A stretch of DNA of 64,000 nucleotides from Pochonia chlamydosporia 170 (lineage: Eukaryota > Ascomycota > Sordariomycetes > Hypocreales > Clavicipitaceae): assembly GCF_001653235.2 (NCBI RefSeq), contig NC_035791.1, positions 6,386,001 to 6,450,000 on the forward strand, read 5' to 3'. The notes below the pieces were generated by a model. It was not told the DNA's origin, did no database searches, and worked only from the letters and a program-made list of their open reading frames with translations. This document shows positions 9,780 to 21,266 of the stretch, one piece after another. The first letter of the stretch is position 1. Every line of letters starts with the position of its first letter. The translations under genes and the position numbers were made by a program.

Positions 9780-12384
9780 TAGCCTGCCATAGGTGACATC
9801 ATAGAGTCGAGCTAGCTGATTTTCCACTTTCAACTCTGCCTGTGACGGCATCATTCGAACATGGTCAGGCCAATACTCTGCGGAATAGTTTAGCAAACTT
9901 TGGACTTTCCCGTTCTTATGGCGCGGATTGCCGCCTATATCATCCAGTAATAAATAATTAATACAGATCTCTGACATTAATTGCTCCGTGTCACCCTGTT
10001 TAAAGGACCACTCTCGATCGTTATATCGCGAGTTTTTGCTCATCAGAAACTCTCTCGCAGTCTGATGGATCAAGTAGACACGTGAAGTTTTGATAAAAAC
10101 AAAGAGTCCACATAAGTGACGGATCTTCTTGTCAAGCCCTGCCGGGTTCAATCCAGCTTTGGCTGCAGTTCGCGAACCGAATGACTTTGCTATCCCCAGG
10201 GCCATTGCCATTTCCTCAATTGTCAGTGGACGTCGTGCGCCGACAATAATCTGGAGGATTATCTTAACATCCGATACTTTATCAGGTGGCACTCGATTTA
10301 AGATTTTAGCATATGCGTCACTGACCGAACCCGGGATCAGGTCAATCGATTCTTCCTCGGGCTGAAGGCTATTTTGGAACATGGTACGAATATCATCCAT
10401 GGCCAAATAGAGCCAAAGATACGTGCGATGTTCCATCTGGAGAAGTTGCTGTTCCAGTCGTTGCTGTGTCTCCGGTGGCAAGTACAGACACTCGCTGAGC
10501 TCCGCTACCCGCATCCTCACAACCAGACTGATTTCTTCACGAATCTGGTCATTGCCGTCTTCCCCACGGATATGGATATGAGGGAACGATTTCGTTAATG
10601 GCCAAAAACCGTCCTGAATCTCAGCGTATGGACGACTGGTAACGAGAAACTTTAGCCAGTTTTGTCGGGTTGAGGAATGACTTTGAGTATAGAACTTTTC
10701 TAGCCTCCCTATTAGTTGAGCCCGATCAGTTGGCCGACATTCATCCAGTGCGTCGAAAACGCACAGAATGTTGGAAGATGCAGAATCCGATACTGCTGCG
10801 AGGAGAATGCGCCAAAGCTCGTCCACTTCTTGCTGTATCTTCGTGCCGTTCTTTTGCCAGGATGGTAGGGCATGTTGTAGGAGACTCGGTTGCATTCCAA
10901 ATAGCTGATGGAGTACAGCACACAATGCTGTTGCGAGATTATTCTGCTCGTCATTATCCTTAAAGAAAAAGTAGCAAACGGATACTAAAGTTGACGATGT
11001 CTTAAGATCAATGTCAACAAGTGATTTCGCAAGAACCGATTTTCCACATCCAGGGTCAGCCGATATCCATAAAAGATCGTCGTGGCCGCTCCCCTGCCAA
11101 GCAAGGTAGTCGGAATTCTCAAGAATCCACCGACAGGTCCCATCTGCACGGTTAGGATTGATGTTTTTATATTGTTCATAAGTGGAGGTTTTAAACGCTT
11201 GGTGGCACTCTTGTTGGTCTCTACTCAAAAGGTTTAACATATTCTCCCGGTGGTGGCTTTGTTGTTGGAGACGCGTTTTTTCAATGCTCTTGTGTACCTC
11301 CTTGAGTCCATCGACGACTCCTGCGTAAAAAGAGTCAATACGGTTGACGTCACGCACAAAAATCATGGCTTCAGCGAAGGCAGAATAGAGACGGTATGAG
11401 CAACTTACTGCATATCTTTGTGACTAATTTCTCTTCAGACACTCGACCGACAGGTACATAGCCGATTAACTCTTTTGCATACGATGCTGCGGCCAATGCC
11501 GCATATCCTTGCCATTGCTTGTTCTTGTGTGAATCGGCGTAATCACAGATCCCCCGGATGACGATGCAAGGAAAATCCTGCATGAGACCGGCCGCCTCCA
11601 TTTCAAAACACAATGCGCCAGTCTCTCGACGGAGCCGTTGTCTTGTCGCTCCATGTTTCATAACCGCGTTTCCCGACGCGATGATACCGTAATGTATTTG
11701 AGGGTCGGTTTCTTCACGAGCCGTCCTTGTTTCTTCCCATTCCGATGGGCATGCCTCGCATGTTGCTTCCGTCATAGGATGGTCGCGCCCAGTTTGAAAT
11801 AGTCGGTCCGTGGACGCATCAGGCCGACCAAAATTTTGCTTTGTCCGTGCATTTCTTTGGATCGCCTCTCTGATGTATTCGGGATAGCTCGGATCATCAC
11901 TGATCGCATCTTTTTTCATGTTCGCAACTGCAGTTAATAGTGAGCGGGGTGGACTATTCAGAGAGCCAGTCCGTCGGAGTTCGCCGCCTTCAACGACTTT
12001 TCCCATGTCATATTGAAGTACCCCGCCGCAAGTGCCGTCTGGCCGGCTAACCACGATGTCTCCCAGTCGTACATCGTGGTCGGCAGATGGAATCCCTCCT
12101 CCGATGCCGACCATTAGCCCAATGCGCAGCGACCGGGAAAACGTGCGAGCCATGTTCGTCGCAACTGCCGTGGCGGAAGTGGTACCATACTGTCCTAGCG
12201 GAAGGCAGGCAATCACGACATAATGTCTGCCAACCCGGCCTAAGGTATATGAATTCGTATCTGCGCTGTCTTGCTCGTCTAGGGTCCCAAAATGCTCATC
12301 AAGCATCTGCTTGGCTGCAGCCGCCTCAATCGGTAAGGCACATATCCAACCTATCTGATATGCGTCCCGGCTTGGAGCGGCCAT
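9780..12384 (-). pseudogene. NLR 5' half: phosphorylase-like (PNP_UDP) domain and NACHT domain
   Basis: Exon 1 (12384-11409) encodes a PNP_UDP-type nucleoside-phosphorylase-like domain (YQIGWICALPIEAAAAKQML; VGIGGGIP; GALCFEMEAAGLM). A 40-bp intron (11408-11369; GTAAGT, then CTGAAG) joins in frame to exon 2. Exon 2 holds the NACHT module with Walker A DPGCGKSVLAKSL and Walker B ILCVFDALDEC, then a helical region ending RLYDVTYGRL. A TAG at the transposon junction ends the frame there. Such fungal NLRs are cytosolic STAND proteins linked to non-self recognition. The ankyrin sensor part lies beyond the insertion at 3871-4920. A truncated product might still be made; its activity is unknown. Confidence 0.85.
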
Positions 12385-12438
12385 AATGCTCCATCACAGG
12401 CCGAGCGTTAGTCGCCGCTTTCGAAGAGAGTTATCCTC

Positions 12439-12711
12439 TCAAGCCTTCGATTTCTGATTCAAGAGATGCCATAAACAGAAAACGGTTCCAGAGGTTGTGA
12501 TAGCTTTCACGCGAACTGAAGGCAGCCAGTGGCGTGATGGAATATGGACAAGAAATGGGTCACGAACCACCCTTTCGTTAAACTGAGGGCAACATAGCTC
12601 TCCACGGGCAAATTGGTGAATGCATTTCAGCTGGTTGGCGGTGGCACCAGACGTGCTAGCAGTAGCTGGCGAGAGGACAAGCGCGGCAAACCACACCTGT
12701 GGGCACATCAT
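12439..12711 (-). CDS. Hypothetical 90-aa protein with a possible signal peptide
   Basis: The frame starts MMCPQVWFAALVLSPATAST, which resembles a short secretion signal with a possible A-T-A/S cleavage point. It continues with a CIHQFARGELCC segment. Length and cysteine content would fit a small secreted protein, but spacing does not match hydrophobins or other families I know. It lies just upstream of the NLR start on the same strand. This may be a chance frame. Confidence 0.2.
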   Translation of the reverse strand: MMCPQVWFAALVLSPATASTSGATANQLKCIHQFARGELCCPQFNERVVRDPFLVHIPSRHWLPSVRVKAITTSGTVFCLWHLLNQKSKA

Positions 12712-13620
12712 TGGTGGCAGTCATGTTACACAAGGGTTGAGCGAGGTTGTGAAGGATGGCAAAGAGGGGCAGGAAATTGTCATCAAAGAGCATGCCAAAC
12801 CCGTCACTTGTGAGTGATTTAATGCCAAATAACAAATCTCAGCCCTGATGCACAAGACTCGATTTCCCCATGCTTTTTTTTTGAGAGGAAGTTTGATGTT
12901 TGTGCAAAACCTGAATGGTACCTACTCGAAGGATCCAGCGGAATGGGGCGTGCTAGACACTGTTGTTTGTTGTTGTCATTCTTGGCTCAAGGGAATGTGA
13001 ATGCTTGCACTCGACTGAAAGGGTTAGCGCAAGACTGTCAGCCTCACTTCAGTTGTGCCCAGCCCCTCTCTTTCTGTAGATGCGGCCCTTCGTGGTGGCA
13101 TAGCACACGCAGCCCACCAACCAGACAGAGGGCGTAGGCTGTAGGCCAGCGCCACATTGCCTCCCATCAATTGTGATAAGTCGGCCACGCTGTCGAGCCG
13201 TTGCAGGGTGGCTAAGGACACGCTGTCTGCACTGGAGAAAGTCCACGACCCAGCCATTGGCGGTTGTGCTCTCCGCCGCAGAGCCGTCGAAGTGAACCAT
13301 CTTCGTCGACAAGTCCGCCCATGTTGCCTCAGCGCGGTCGAGCATCGCGCCAACGCGTCTACACAAAACTATGGCCAGCTTCTGTCACCTTTCCCTTTCT
13401 TTGTACCGAACAGAGCTCAGTGACTTTGTCCGTGTCAGGTTGCTATGTCGCGTGCCTCATCAATGACTGAGATAGATCAACCCTGAAGCGCTGAAATGCA
13501 GAGGATCGGCTACGAACAACTAAGCTAAAGATGGTGTTCTTTGCTTCACGAGTTGACAGCCCCAATCCTGAGTCAGGTGCCAATCGGGCAGCAGCCATTG
13601 TGAGGCTTAACGGCAGTCAC
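12712..13620. other. Intergenic, GC-rich, no recognised gene
   Basis: Several overlapping frames of about 100 codons occur at 13024-13423 on both strands because the region is GC-rich and stop-poor. None shows a recognisable domain or a clear start context. Confidence 0.4.
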
Positions 13621-13819
13621 ATTGATTGATTGATTGATGTATTTTCCGTCCAGCGGCCACAGGCCGCTCGGGTCCCCTAATAAGAGGCACAGGAGGTGCT
13701 GAGCTGCTAGTGTATCTACTGAATCTACGTGATTGGCTGCATGAGCGAAAAGTGGGTTTAATATTAGTCATCCTCCAAGATTAGATTAGACCTCCCCTCA
13801 ACGTCCCTCCGTAAAATAA
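13621..13819 (-). repeat. Tad-like LINE 3' end relic with tetranucleotide tail
   Basis: The block reads (TTGA)n followed by TATTTTCCGTCCAGCGG; on the minus strand this is a LINE 3' end ending CTGGACGGAAAATA plus a short-repeat tail. A related end lies at 48498-49020 (ending CTGGACGAAAAATA), sharing the GCCAATCAC...CTAGC...GGGACC...GAGCG blocks upstream. No reverse-transcriptase coding is left here. Confidence 0.55.
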
Positions 13820-13968
13820 GACAGTCTTTACTTGGACGCACCTAAATCTCTATTCGGACGCACCCCCCCACATTTAGCCAGTAGTCTCCGATAATGCCCC
13901 GGTGAAATTTGCTGCAAAGCAGTGTCTCTAGTATTTCCACCGTATTAACACCTACTCACAGTGCCTGA
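13820..13968. mobile_element. Isolated terminal fragment of the 26-kb MULE family
   Basis: From GACAGTCTTTACTTGGACGC at 13820 the sequence matches the left end of the MULE at 26308, including the paired GGACGCACC motifs, AAATCTCTATT and the inner block to GTGCCTGA. The rest of the element is absent; an LTR begins at 13969. Confidence 0.75.
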
Positions 13969-14194
13969 TGTAACGGTCCAAGCGAGTATATTGACAACTG
14001 GCTAGGTGACTATGAACAAGTATCCAAAGCTAAAGAAGAAAAGGAAAGGAGAAGAAGGGAAGAGCTCTGCGAGCTCTTGTAGCCTTGTGAGCTTGCTTCT
14101 GCTAATCTCGCTTGTTGCTGGGGGTTACCAGCGACAAGGCTAGGGACGAAGGCGAGAGTGCAAGCCGAGCCACCATCGGGCTCAGCCCGTTACA
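13969..14194 (+). repeat. Solo LTR-like sequence, family 1
   Basis: It begins TGTAACGGTCCAAGCGAGTA and ends with a small stem, GGGCTCAGCCCGTTACA, giving TG...CA ends over 226 bp. A diverged copy in opposite orientation lies at 53864-54078 and a more decayed one at about 31501-31720. No internal retrotransposon genes adjoin it. Confidence 0.5.
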
Positions 14195-14312
14195 CCAGAT
14201 TTTTGTATGGTGCGGGGGACTTGGTGAAAATTCGGAGGGCTCGCACTATGACATGACCCGCACTTACTGTCACGGGCTACGCCCGGTATCTGAGACCTGG
14301 CTCTGCCAGGTC

Positions 14313-14463
14313 TGTAATTAGGTTATTTCGCTTAGTCTTAACAACTACTTAACCACGAGCTCAAGGCGAGCCTTGAGCTCTAATCTTTTCCTTTCTCCTT
14401 AGTTTTAGATAGACAATATGGAGGCACCCTTTTGTTGAATAGACACGGGCCACGCCCGTTACA
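14313..14463 (+). repeat. Solo LTR-like sequence, family 2
   Basis: This 151-bp unit starts TGTAATTAGGTTATTTCGC and ends CACGCCCGTTACA. A second copy (39815-39959) has the same start, a central inverted CAAGCTCGAGGC-type stem and the same type of end. It could be an LTR or another short repeat; no target duplication is evident. Confidence 0.45.
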
Positions 14464-15269
14464 CTTACACATAGAACAGGGTTCCCAAAAATAGAAGCAA
14501 TGGCCGGAAAAAAGGACATGCATGTGGGTGAAATAGAGTACAGAGTAAAATCAGATAGTTTTACGAAGGGCATTCCATACAAAAGTCGTGGAATACTGTC
14601 GTTTGGACAGAGTAGAATTGTTAAGGCGAAGGGCAAAATGCGGGATGCCAGATCCTGTAAGCGTAACGGTAACCTCGTCGCTGGCTGGGATGACGGAATA
14701 CAATTGGGTTGAACCGCGTGACAAATCCCTGCACAAGTTCTTATTGGCTCTAAGTCTGTGACAAATCCCTGTTCAAATGTATGGACGGAGCACCAGAGCT
14801 TCCGGAAGCACCATTTATATATGTGTGAAGGTTCTCTAGCATCTATAACCCCTACGAAATGGTCGCCTCGCCTGCCTCTGGGCTCAACCTCAGCCGCATA
14901 GAGAAGTAATTTTACGTCGTCACACCATCACACCACACAAACACCGTGTTTTGGGCTGTGGCGTACTGGTAACTGATAGAACTGATGGATATATAGGAAC
15001 CACCGCGGTTGGAGGCGGCATGGGATAAGGAAAACGTAAACAAGTAAATAAACAAAGGCTGAAACCAAGCATTGCAGAGGAGCATAGAGGGAGGGGGGAG
15101 GAAGACAAGAAGCCATAAGGCGTGCAGGTACTATAAATAAAAATATAAGGTAAAGCAAAAAGTCATCGTCGTCGTCCGCCTGGGGCCATGTAATGGGTGA
15201 GGCAGCAGCAAACGCCCAATTCATCAGTTAGGTTAGATATGTTTTACTTCCGGGGGCGGGTTTCTACTA
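14464..15269. other. Intergenic
   Basis: No convincing gene is visible. GTGACAAATCCCTG occurs twice as a direct repeat at about 14719-14770. The final stretch is the likely upstream region of the gene starting at 15270. Confidence 0.3.
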
Positions 15270-16976
15270 TGCCATCGACGAGGAAGGTAATCAGTGACGA
15301 GGAGCGCCGTGGTCGCGCACTAGAACGGAAGCAGGCACAGCGAGAACGGGCTCGACAGCAAACCATCCAAAGCGCATTATCGCATCCGGACCAGGTGCAA
15401 GTCGTGGATGCCCCAAGCAGTAGCGCGCCAGGATCAACAATCACGACGGCCATTCCGATTCCTACCCCAAATTTAGGCCACGGTGAGACAGGAGACAGTA
15501 ACAACAATCATCGTCACCCCAATAATACCAGAGACAACGATGAGGTCGCCAGGCTAGCGAGAGGAGAGGCATCAGCCGCTACCCTAGAACAGGCAGGATC
15601 AGATGTTACGAACCAACTACGACTCCAAGAGACGGGGAGCTACAGCTGCAAGGCAGCCCAGTGGGGGCGGACAACCAGGCGCTTAAGGGACCATCAGCAG
15701 AGGCACCACGTGACTAGGCACGTGACGGATGGGAGCGCTGGGATCACCTTGGTGATCCAAGCGAGTTGGAACGCCAGGAGCGTCGGACGCTCCAGGGCGC
15801 TCCAAGGGATCAATGAAGAGATGGGACAAATATATATAGGACAGTCATTATCGAGATATCTAGTTAGTCCAGATCTTCAGTGATCAATCTAAGCATTCAA
15901 TTAACACTTGAATTGGGATAACTCCTGACGATCTCAGCTTTGCTGTTCAATAGCCTGTGAAGGTCTTATTCACTTACAACCTAAGTTACCTACCCTAAGC
16001 AACAGACCAACTGTGGATTGCCTTACTTGACCTTGTCAATAAGCCGATCGTTACATCAGACACGAGCCCGAGGTATCGCCTACGGTCACGTTCGAGCAAA
16101 AGCCCAACCCCGGCAAACTTAGGCGCACTTCCTGCTTCTCACGCTAATAGATCCGAGATAGAATTAGAGCGAGTAGTGGAGGGGCCAGGAGAAGTAGAAG
16201 AAGAAGCGCGAACAGTAGGCTTCACGCTGGCAATACGAGCAAGACCTAACCCCCCACCGACCGCCGTGATCGCAGATTCCGCAGCTGCGGAATCGCAACG
16301 AGCAAGCCAAAGTACGAGAGAGGCGGCAAGCGGCTTAGCAGCTAGCCGTATGCGAAGGTACCGGGAGCGACAGCGAAATATTCGGGCGGAAGAATATTTG
16401 GCAGAGGCGGAACAGTCGGATGGCATTCGCGTGCTGTCTTTGACGGATGCAGTCGAGGATGTTAAGATCGGGCCCGTGGAGCCATCGGAAGAGGCGGTTT
16501 CACGAGATGTGGGTGACGAGACTCTTACGCTCACGCGGTCCGTCATATATGTTTCTTCCTCTTCTAGTTCTAGTTGCCCTCCGACGCCGTCGTCGGCAAA
16601 CCGCGCAGCAAACCTACGACCAGCAGCACCTGCCGAAGGCAATGAGGATACAGATACTGGCGATGGTGCGAGTGTCAGCAGCTTTCTCATTGGCAATAGC
16701 AGCGACAGTGAAGACGGTCACGAGCGGCGGAGGCCAAGCGACACTAGCGAGACTCTTCGGCCCCAACCTTCTACTCCGGGTTACGGGTCGAGCGACGGCG
16801 CGCGGCCTGGTAATGTGGACCCTTCGGCTTTGCAAGACGATTCTGTTGAAGACAACGGGGCCGGGCCGGCGGCCGCGCATCACAGCACGATAGATACTCG
16901 AACGGCAATGAACCGGCTGTTCTCACGGACGGATTATAATAAGACAAAACAACTTAACTCGGGAACATTGATGTAA
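15270..16976 (+). pseudogene. Low-complexity charged protein gene interrupted by a solo LTR
   Basis: The first part (ATG at 15270) encodes an Arg/Glu/Gln-rich N-terminus (SDEERRGRALERKQAQRERA) followed by Ser/Thr/Pro-rich sequence to about 15710. After the LTR the frame resumes near 16056 and runs to 16976, with RMRRYRERQRNIRAEEY, a Ser-rich run (VSSSSSSSC) and acidic, Pro-rich sequence. The two parts use different frames and I could not define the LTR edges well enough to show a restored frame. Similar RxxRYRERQR proteins occur in fungal repeat-rich DNA, but I do not recognise the function. Confidence 0.4.
15711..16055 (+). repeat. Solo LTR
   Basis: A non-coding block of about 345 bp interrupts the coding region. 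It starts near TGACTAGGCACGTGACGG, contains a TATATATAGG promoter-like box and ends GCCGATCGTTACA, as LTR 3' ends do. No clear 5-bp target duplication is visible, so the edges are approximate. Confidence 0.45.
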
Positions 16977-17782
16977 CGCAGATCGATAGAATAGTAGCTT
17001 GAAAGAGGTATGACGGGTTGTGGGTTTGTGTACACTGTTCGTTGCGTGCCATCGCTGGCTAACCACACGTGTTCTTTCCCAGGGTCTCCCACGAGGAGAA
17101 AAGCCAGCCTGGATTTTAAGCTTTGGCTCGATCGTGGCTCATCATTACCAAGAAAGCTCCTGGAAATAGGCACCCGTATATCTATGAAGTTCTGCGATAA
17201 AAGTAGATGCCCGGGGAGGGAGGAGAAGGGGGACAACGTCGGCGCCACGACGCCGAAATGGTAGCCAACGGGCGACAAATGGCCGCTACTCTCGGCCAGA
17301 TGTTGTCGGTGAAGCCGGAGTCCTTCCGCTTTGGCCGACGGAGCAAAATGGATGCCAATACGAGCGCATTGCCGGTACATACAAGAACGACACTAGTCGC
17401 ACTGGCAACGAGCCGTCTTGATAACTAACACCCCTCACCTTTTCTCCCAACTTCAGCCTTTAATCTCAGTGTCTCAACCTGGCGCACCTTCAGCCCCTGA
17501 ATGCAATGATGCTAATGTGTTAGAAGAATGTCCCAGGCTAGTTTGAGAAATCGCAGCCACATATAACATCAACGACGAGAGCAGTAACTAGATCCTGCTG
17601 ACAGATGGCTTTTGGTAAGAGAAAGAGAAGAATCATAGCTTGAAAACCGCACATACTGACTGACTGACTGAGTTTATTACGCCCGGTGGAAGCTCTTCCA
17701 ATAAGGCACTATCAATCTGTGTTACATAAACGTTACCCAAGTTATGCCTTTGCCTCATGTTAGACCTTCCATCAGCACAATC
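16977..17782. other. Intergenic with a (CTGA)n microsatellite
   Basis: No recognised gene. A short tetranucleotide run (CTGA repeats) lies at about 17655-17672, next to a GTTTATTACGCCCGG block that might be another retroelement 3' end. A minus-strand frame over 16934-17380 has no recognisable domain. Confidence 0.3.
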
Positions 17783-18504
17783 TTATCTCGACTTATCCAC
17801 ACACAACCATGTCAGAGGCTTCCCGTTGTAGGGATTCAGACATTTGTTGCAAAGAACCTTCACTTTGCCATCTGGTTTAGACTTGGTCTTATGAATATGT
17901 CGATCAAGTTTTGGGCTTTTCAAATACGACACTGTAGTCCATCTTGTACCATCTGGTTCGCATTGTACCAGTCTTTCCTCAACATTAGACACATCAGAGA
18001 CATCTGAGCGTGTTGACTCATGGATGTTTAAAGCTTTGTGGGACTCTTTCAATTTGCATTCACTTGATTTTTCATCGAAATCGTGAGCTTTCTTAGTTCT
18101 CTCTTGTCGCACCAGATATCCCCCGTACAGTCCATCGAACTTAGCACTGCAAACCCCTCCCCATACCCGAGGCTTTTGCCAATGAGCACAGGGTTAACGT
18201 CTGTTCCCTGGGCCAAAACAGCTTCAAACCACTCATCAGAGCCGAAAAAGCCCGTCCATATCTTATTATGAAGTTGCTGTTCAGGCGTCAAGAATATACG
18301 TCTGTCCTCAGTCGCTTTCTTCAAGGAGTTTGGTGGAACACTTTGCGCGATCTGGCGTTGGATGTTGGCGTGTAGAGCACATACTGAATGCAAGGATCCT
18401 TCATGTAATAGTTGCGCGGCTTTTCTGCAGCCCACGTTGATCAGCCCATCGATATCAAGCCAGTAAGCCGCATCGTCGAATTTGAACCCGAGACAAGGTA
18501 ACAC
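17783..18504 (-). CDS. Hypothetical protein, two overlapping frames
   Basis: The minus-strand frame 18504-18049 (LPCLGFKFDDAAYWLDIDGL) is followed by an overlapping frame, 18112-17783, with a C-x2-C pair (VKVLCNKCLNPYNGKPLTW). They may be one gene with a frameshift or small intron near 18080. The proposed start is a GTG, so the true N-terminus is probably in an upstream exon. I recognise no family. It could be a distal exon of the DUF3505 gene, but the phases at the obvious splice sites do not match. Confidence 0.3.
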
Positions 18505-18601
18505 TGACCCTAAGGGGGCATGGAAAAGAAAAAGGGAATTGCTAGACGGGCATGACTTTTATCACTTCTGATTGGCCGCAATTTTTTTCTATTAACATAC
18601 C

Positions 18602-19551
18602 TCGAATTCTGCCGTCTCCTTCAAAGTACCCAGACCATAGGTTTGCGGCCTGCATGCTATGCGTTCTTCCGAAGTCTGAGAGCTGATGAACTCCGCATCC
18701 CCATCGGCCACTCCCTGGCCGAGTTTGACAGCCGCCCATTGTTGGCTTTGAGGGTCTCGTAAAGGTAGTCTTACCATCGCCTTCAACAGGTCACGGCGTA
18801 CATTCTTATAAATCCTGCGCCACTGAGTTCGTTCTAGCCATGGCGACATCACTGCCAGAGATCCATTTCCCATCTTCTTTGCACAAATGCGCGCCAGCTG
18901 TTGAGCGTCGAGAAGTTGCTGGTGACGACCAAGTGCGGCTTCTAAATGCTCCTGCAGAGCAATCTCTGTAGCTACAGTGTGCCTGCGCTGACGAGTTGCT
19001 TGCTGACTTTTGCATCCTCCTTTATGGTGGAACCTTAACTTCTTTTGTGGGATTGCCTTGCGGCCAACTTCAAACCAGCCGGTGCATCTGGTAGGGAAGA
19101 ATCGCTGACAATGCACCCCTTCGTGCTTTCCGCTGAGCTCGTTTTGCATCGCCCTCTTTCGCTTGGTATCTGGTCTTCCAGGCCCCTGTGGATTCTCCCA
19201 TTTGTGCTTCAGTTTGCAGTGTTTCTGTATCTTCTGTACTTGCCGCGCTATATATGGACATTTGTGGCATTTCAGACCATCTTTCTTGGGCGGCGCTAGA
19301 TGTGGAACGCAATCAATTGTCGGAGGAGGAAAACAAAATCCTTGTAGATCAGCTTGAATGCGCCTGGCATCGGGTAAATCTGCCGCTTTTCTGACAATGT
19401 TGCGCCGTTCCGTAGCTGTGATTTCCTGATGGCGCTTTACAAGGTGTGAAGATACTTCGTTGACAAGAACAGCGAATGCACATTCGCGGCAAACAAGAGT
19501 TCTATATACCTGCAGGAACGTAAACGGCCCGACAGCTATATCGCTCTCCAT
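18602..19551 (-). CDS. OrsD-like (DUF3505) C2H2 domain protein, C-terminus unresolved
   Basis: The ATG at 19551 (MESDIAVGPFTFLQVYRTLV) begins the characteristic DUF3505 pattern. A first finger (CREC, then H-x4-H) is followed by a second (CHKCPYIARQVQKIQKHCKL) and the GVHCQRFFPTR-WFEV block. This family is widespread in fungal accessory regions and near telomere-linked helicase genes; its molecular role is not known. The C-terminal part (AVMSPWLERTQWRRIYKNV) also fits the family. A splice donor GTATGT follows GAG at 18600, so another exon may exist. The open frame extends upstream of 19551 without an ATG. Confidence 0.6.
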
Positions 19552-19632
19552 TCTTGCGACTGTGGGCGACTGCAGATCACCGACTATCCAGTCGCAGATG
19601 TAAAATCCTATACAGCTCGAGCTTTCCAGCAC

Positions 19633-21266
19633 GCGAAATGCAAGTAAATATTACATCAAAAACGGCTGAAGTATAGCGAGAGCATAGCAAAGTCCAGAAA
19701 CGGTTCGCTCTAAGTTAAAAAAATGGTAGTCATGTGGCAGTACAGAAATTGGAACTGTTCTTCTACGAGTATGCAGTTAACACCTTAAGAGATGAGTACC
19801 CCTGACAGTGAACTACCGAAATGACGGCTTTCTTTGGCTCACTGTCGTTGGATAATCGTAGCGACCGTGGCAAAATATCATGAAGCTAGTTGGTCGAATT
19901 TAATCCAACTGTACAAGGATCAGAAGACAAATTTCAACTCTACATGGGTGCGCGAATCCCAACTCTAGCACCCTTGATCATGCTTAATTTCAACAAATTA
20001 CAAATCCAACCGTAGTAGAGTTGGATTTGTCTGTGCTCGTAGGCAACGATAGTACCAAGGTAGCCAAATCCGTATCCTTAGCTGGCGCCACGACTGTCTG
20101 GTTTCCCTTTGTTTATGTCGTTTGGCTGGTTGGTCGGTCGGTCGGTCGGTCGATCGATCGATCGATCGATTGATTCGTCATCGTTTGCGTCCCGGCTCGA
20201 CGAATACAACGACGTAGATCGGGTGCCAAGTTTATCGACGTAGTTCAAATTGCACCAGCAGTGCGGCGAGTCAAGACTGGACATGCTACGAGGTCATGGT
20301 CGTCGGAACTGCTATTGCTGCTCTCTGCCTCGTATGCGTATGGTGCGGGAGGAAGAAGTAACAAGCAAGGCAAGATACTGCAAAGAACTGTTGCAAATTA
20401 AACGTAGACAGCTGTTGGCTGTCGGTCGGGTGAGTGAGGGAGGAGAGAATATCGATCCACATTGGATCTGGGGGACGAGCCCTTCTTCCTTCTCAGAGCA
20501 CCCCTGTCCCGTCCTTGACGCGGCACGGGCCTTCTAATTTTAGTGTCACAAGCCACCCAGCCACCCAATTTTGGCTTACAACGACGGTCATAACATAGTC
20601 CTGTCCGATTGTTTGCTCGAACACCAAGCAATGAATAAGTCGGTACGAATATTTAAATCCTCTATGGACCAAAATGCGCAAGTTTAGGCTTTGGGTCAAA
20701 AATCCCGAAGGAGCCGCGCCCGATGCACTGTGCGAGAGCTGGACGCCAAATAAGGCTTTTCTTTACCGCCGTTCCTGGCTGTGCGGTATGTGGCCCTGCA
20801 GAACCAGTCGCCTAACATGATCAACAATCAGCCAGAATCAGCCAGAATCAGCTATATCGACGTTCACGTTAGGATGCCAAATTTATTTCATATCGCGAAC
20901 CGAAATTCATGTGCATATTGGTACAGTATATATGACAAGAGGTCAAATATGGCTGATTATGAACATTTGTCCAGCCAAGGTTTGGGTTGACTGCCAAGCT
21001 TACTGTACTGAGCACCTCTACACAATACATACTGCATTTACGCTTACATACACAGACCCCGACTGAACGTGACTGATGGTAACATAACGTGACATGTCAT
21101 GTGCTTTCGTGCATTCGTCCTGTCCACCTACAAAATTTAGGGAAATAGCGGACGCGCTCGACGCGTCTCCCTCTCAGTCACCCCACTTGCCAAGATTACC
21201 GTCACAACTGGCACATTGTCTTCTCAACCACTGTGAAACGCAACTTTTATTGGGGGCGAACTCGCG
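19633..21266. other. Intergenic with a MITE-like relic and microsatellite
   Basis: No gene is recognised. At about 19923-20035, the motif GTAGAGTTGGATTTGT and inverted/degenerate copies recur, as also at 31109-31275, suggesting a small inverted-repeat element family. A (GGTC)n(GATC)n microsatellite lies at 20128-20175. Confidence 0.35.
20128..20175. repeat. Compound tetranucleotide microsatellite
   Basis: About five GGTC units run directly into about five GATC units and then GATTGATT. It is probably a simple slippage array; no coding is associated. Confidence 0.85.

Noticed and set aside
13024..13423. Overlapping 105-109 codon ORFs as a gene
   Set aside because: There is no domain, no start context and similar openness on both strands, as expected from GC-rich sequence.
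17655..18112. LINE 3' tail with adjacent LINE coding
   Set aside because: The (CTGA)n run resembles a LINE tail, but the neighbouring frame has no reverse-transcriptase motif and the sequence does not match the other two LINE ends.
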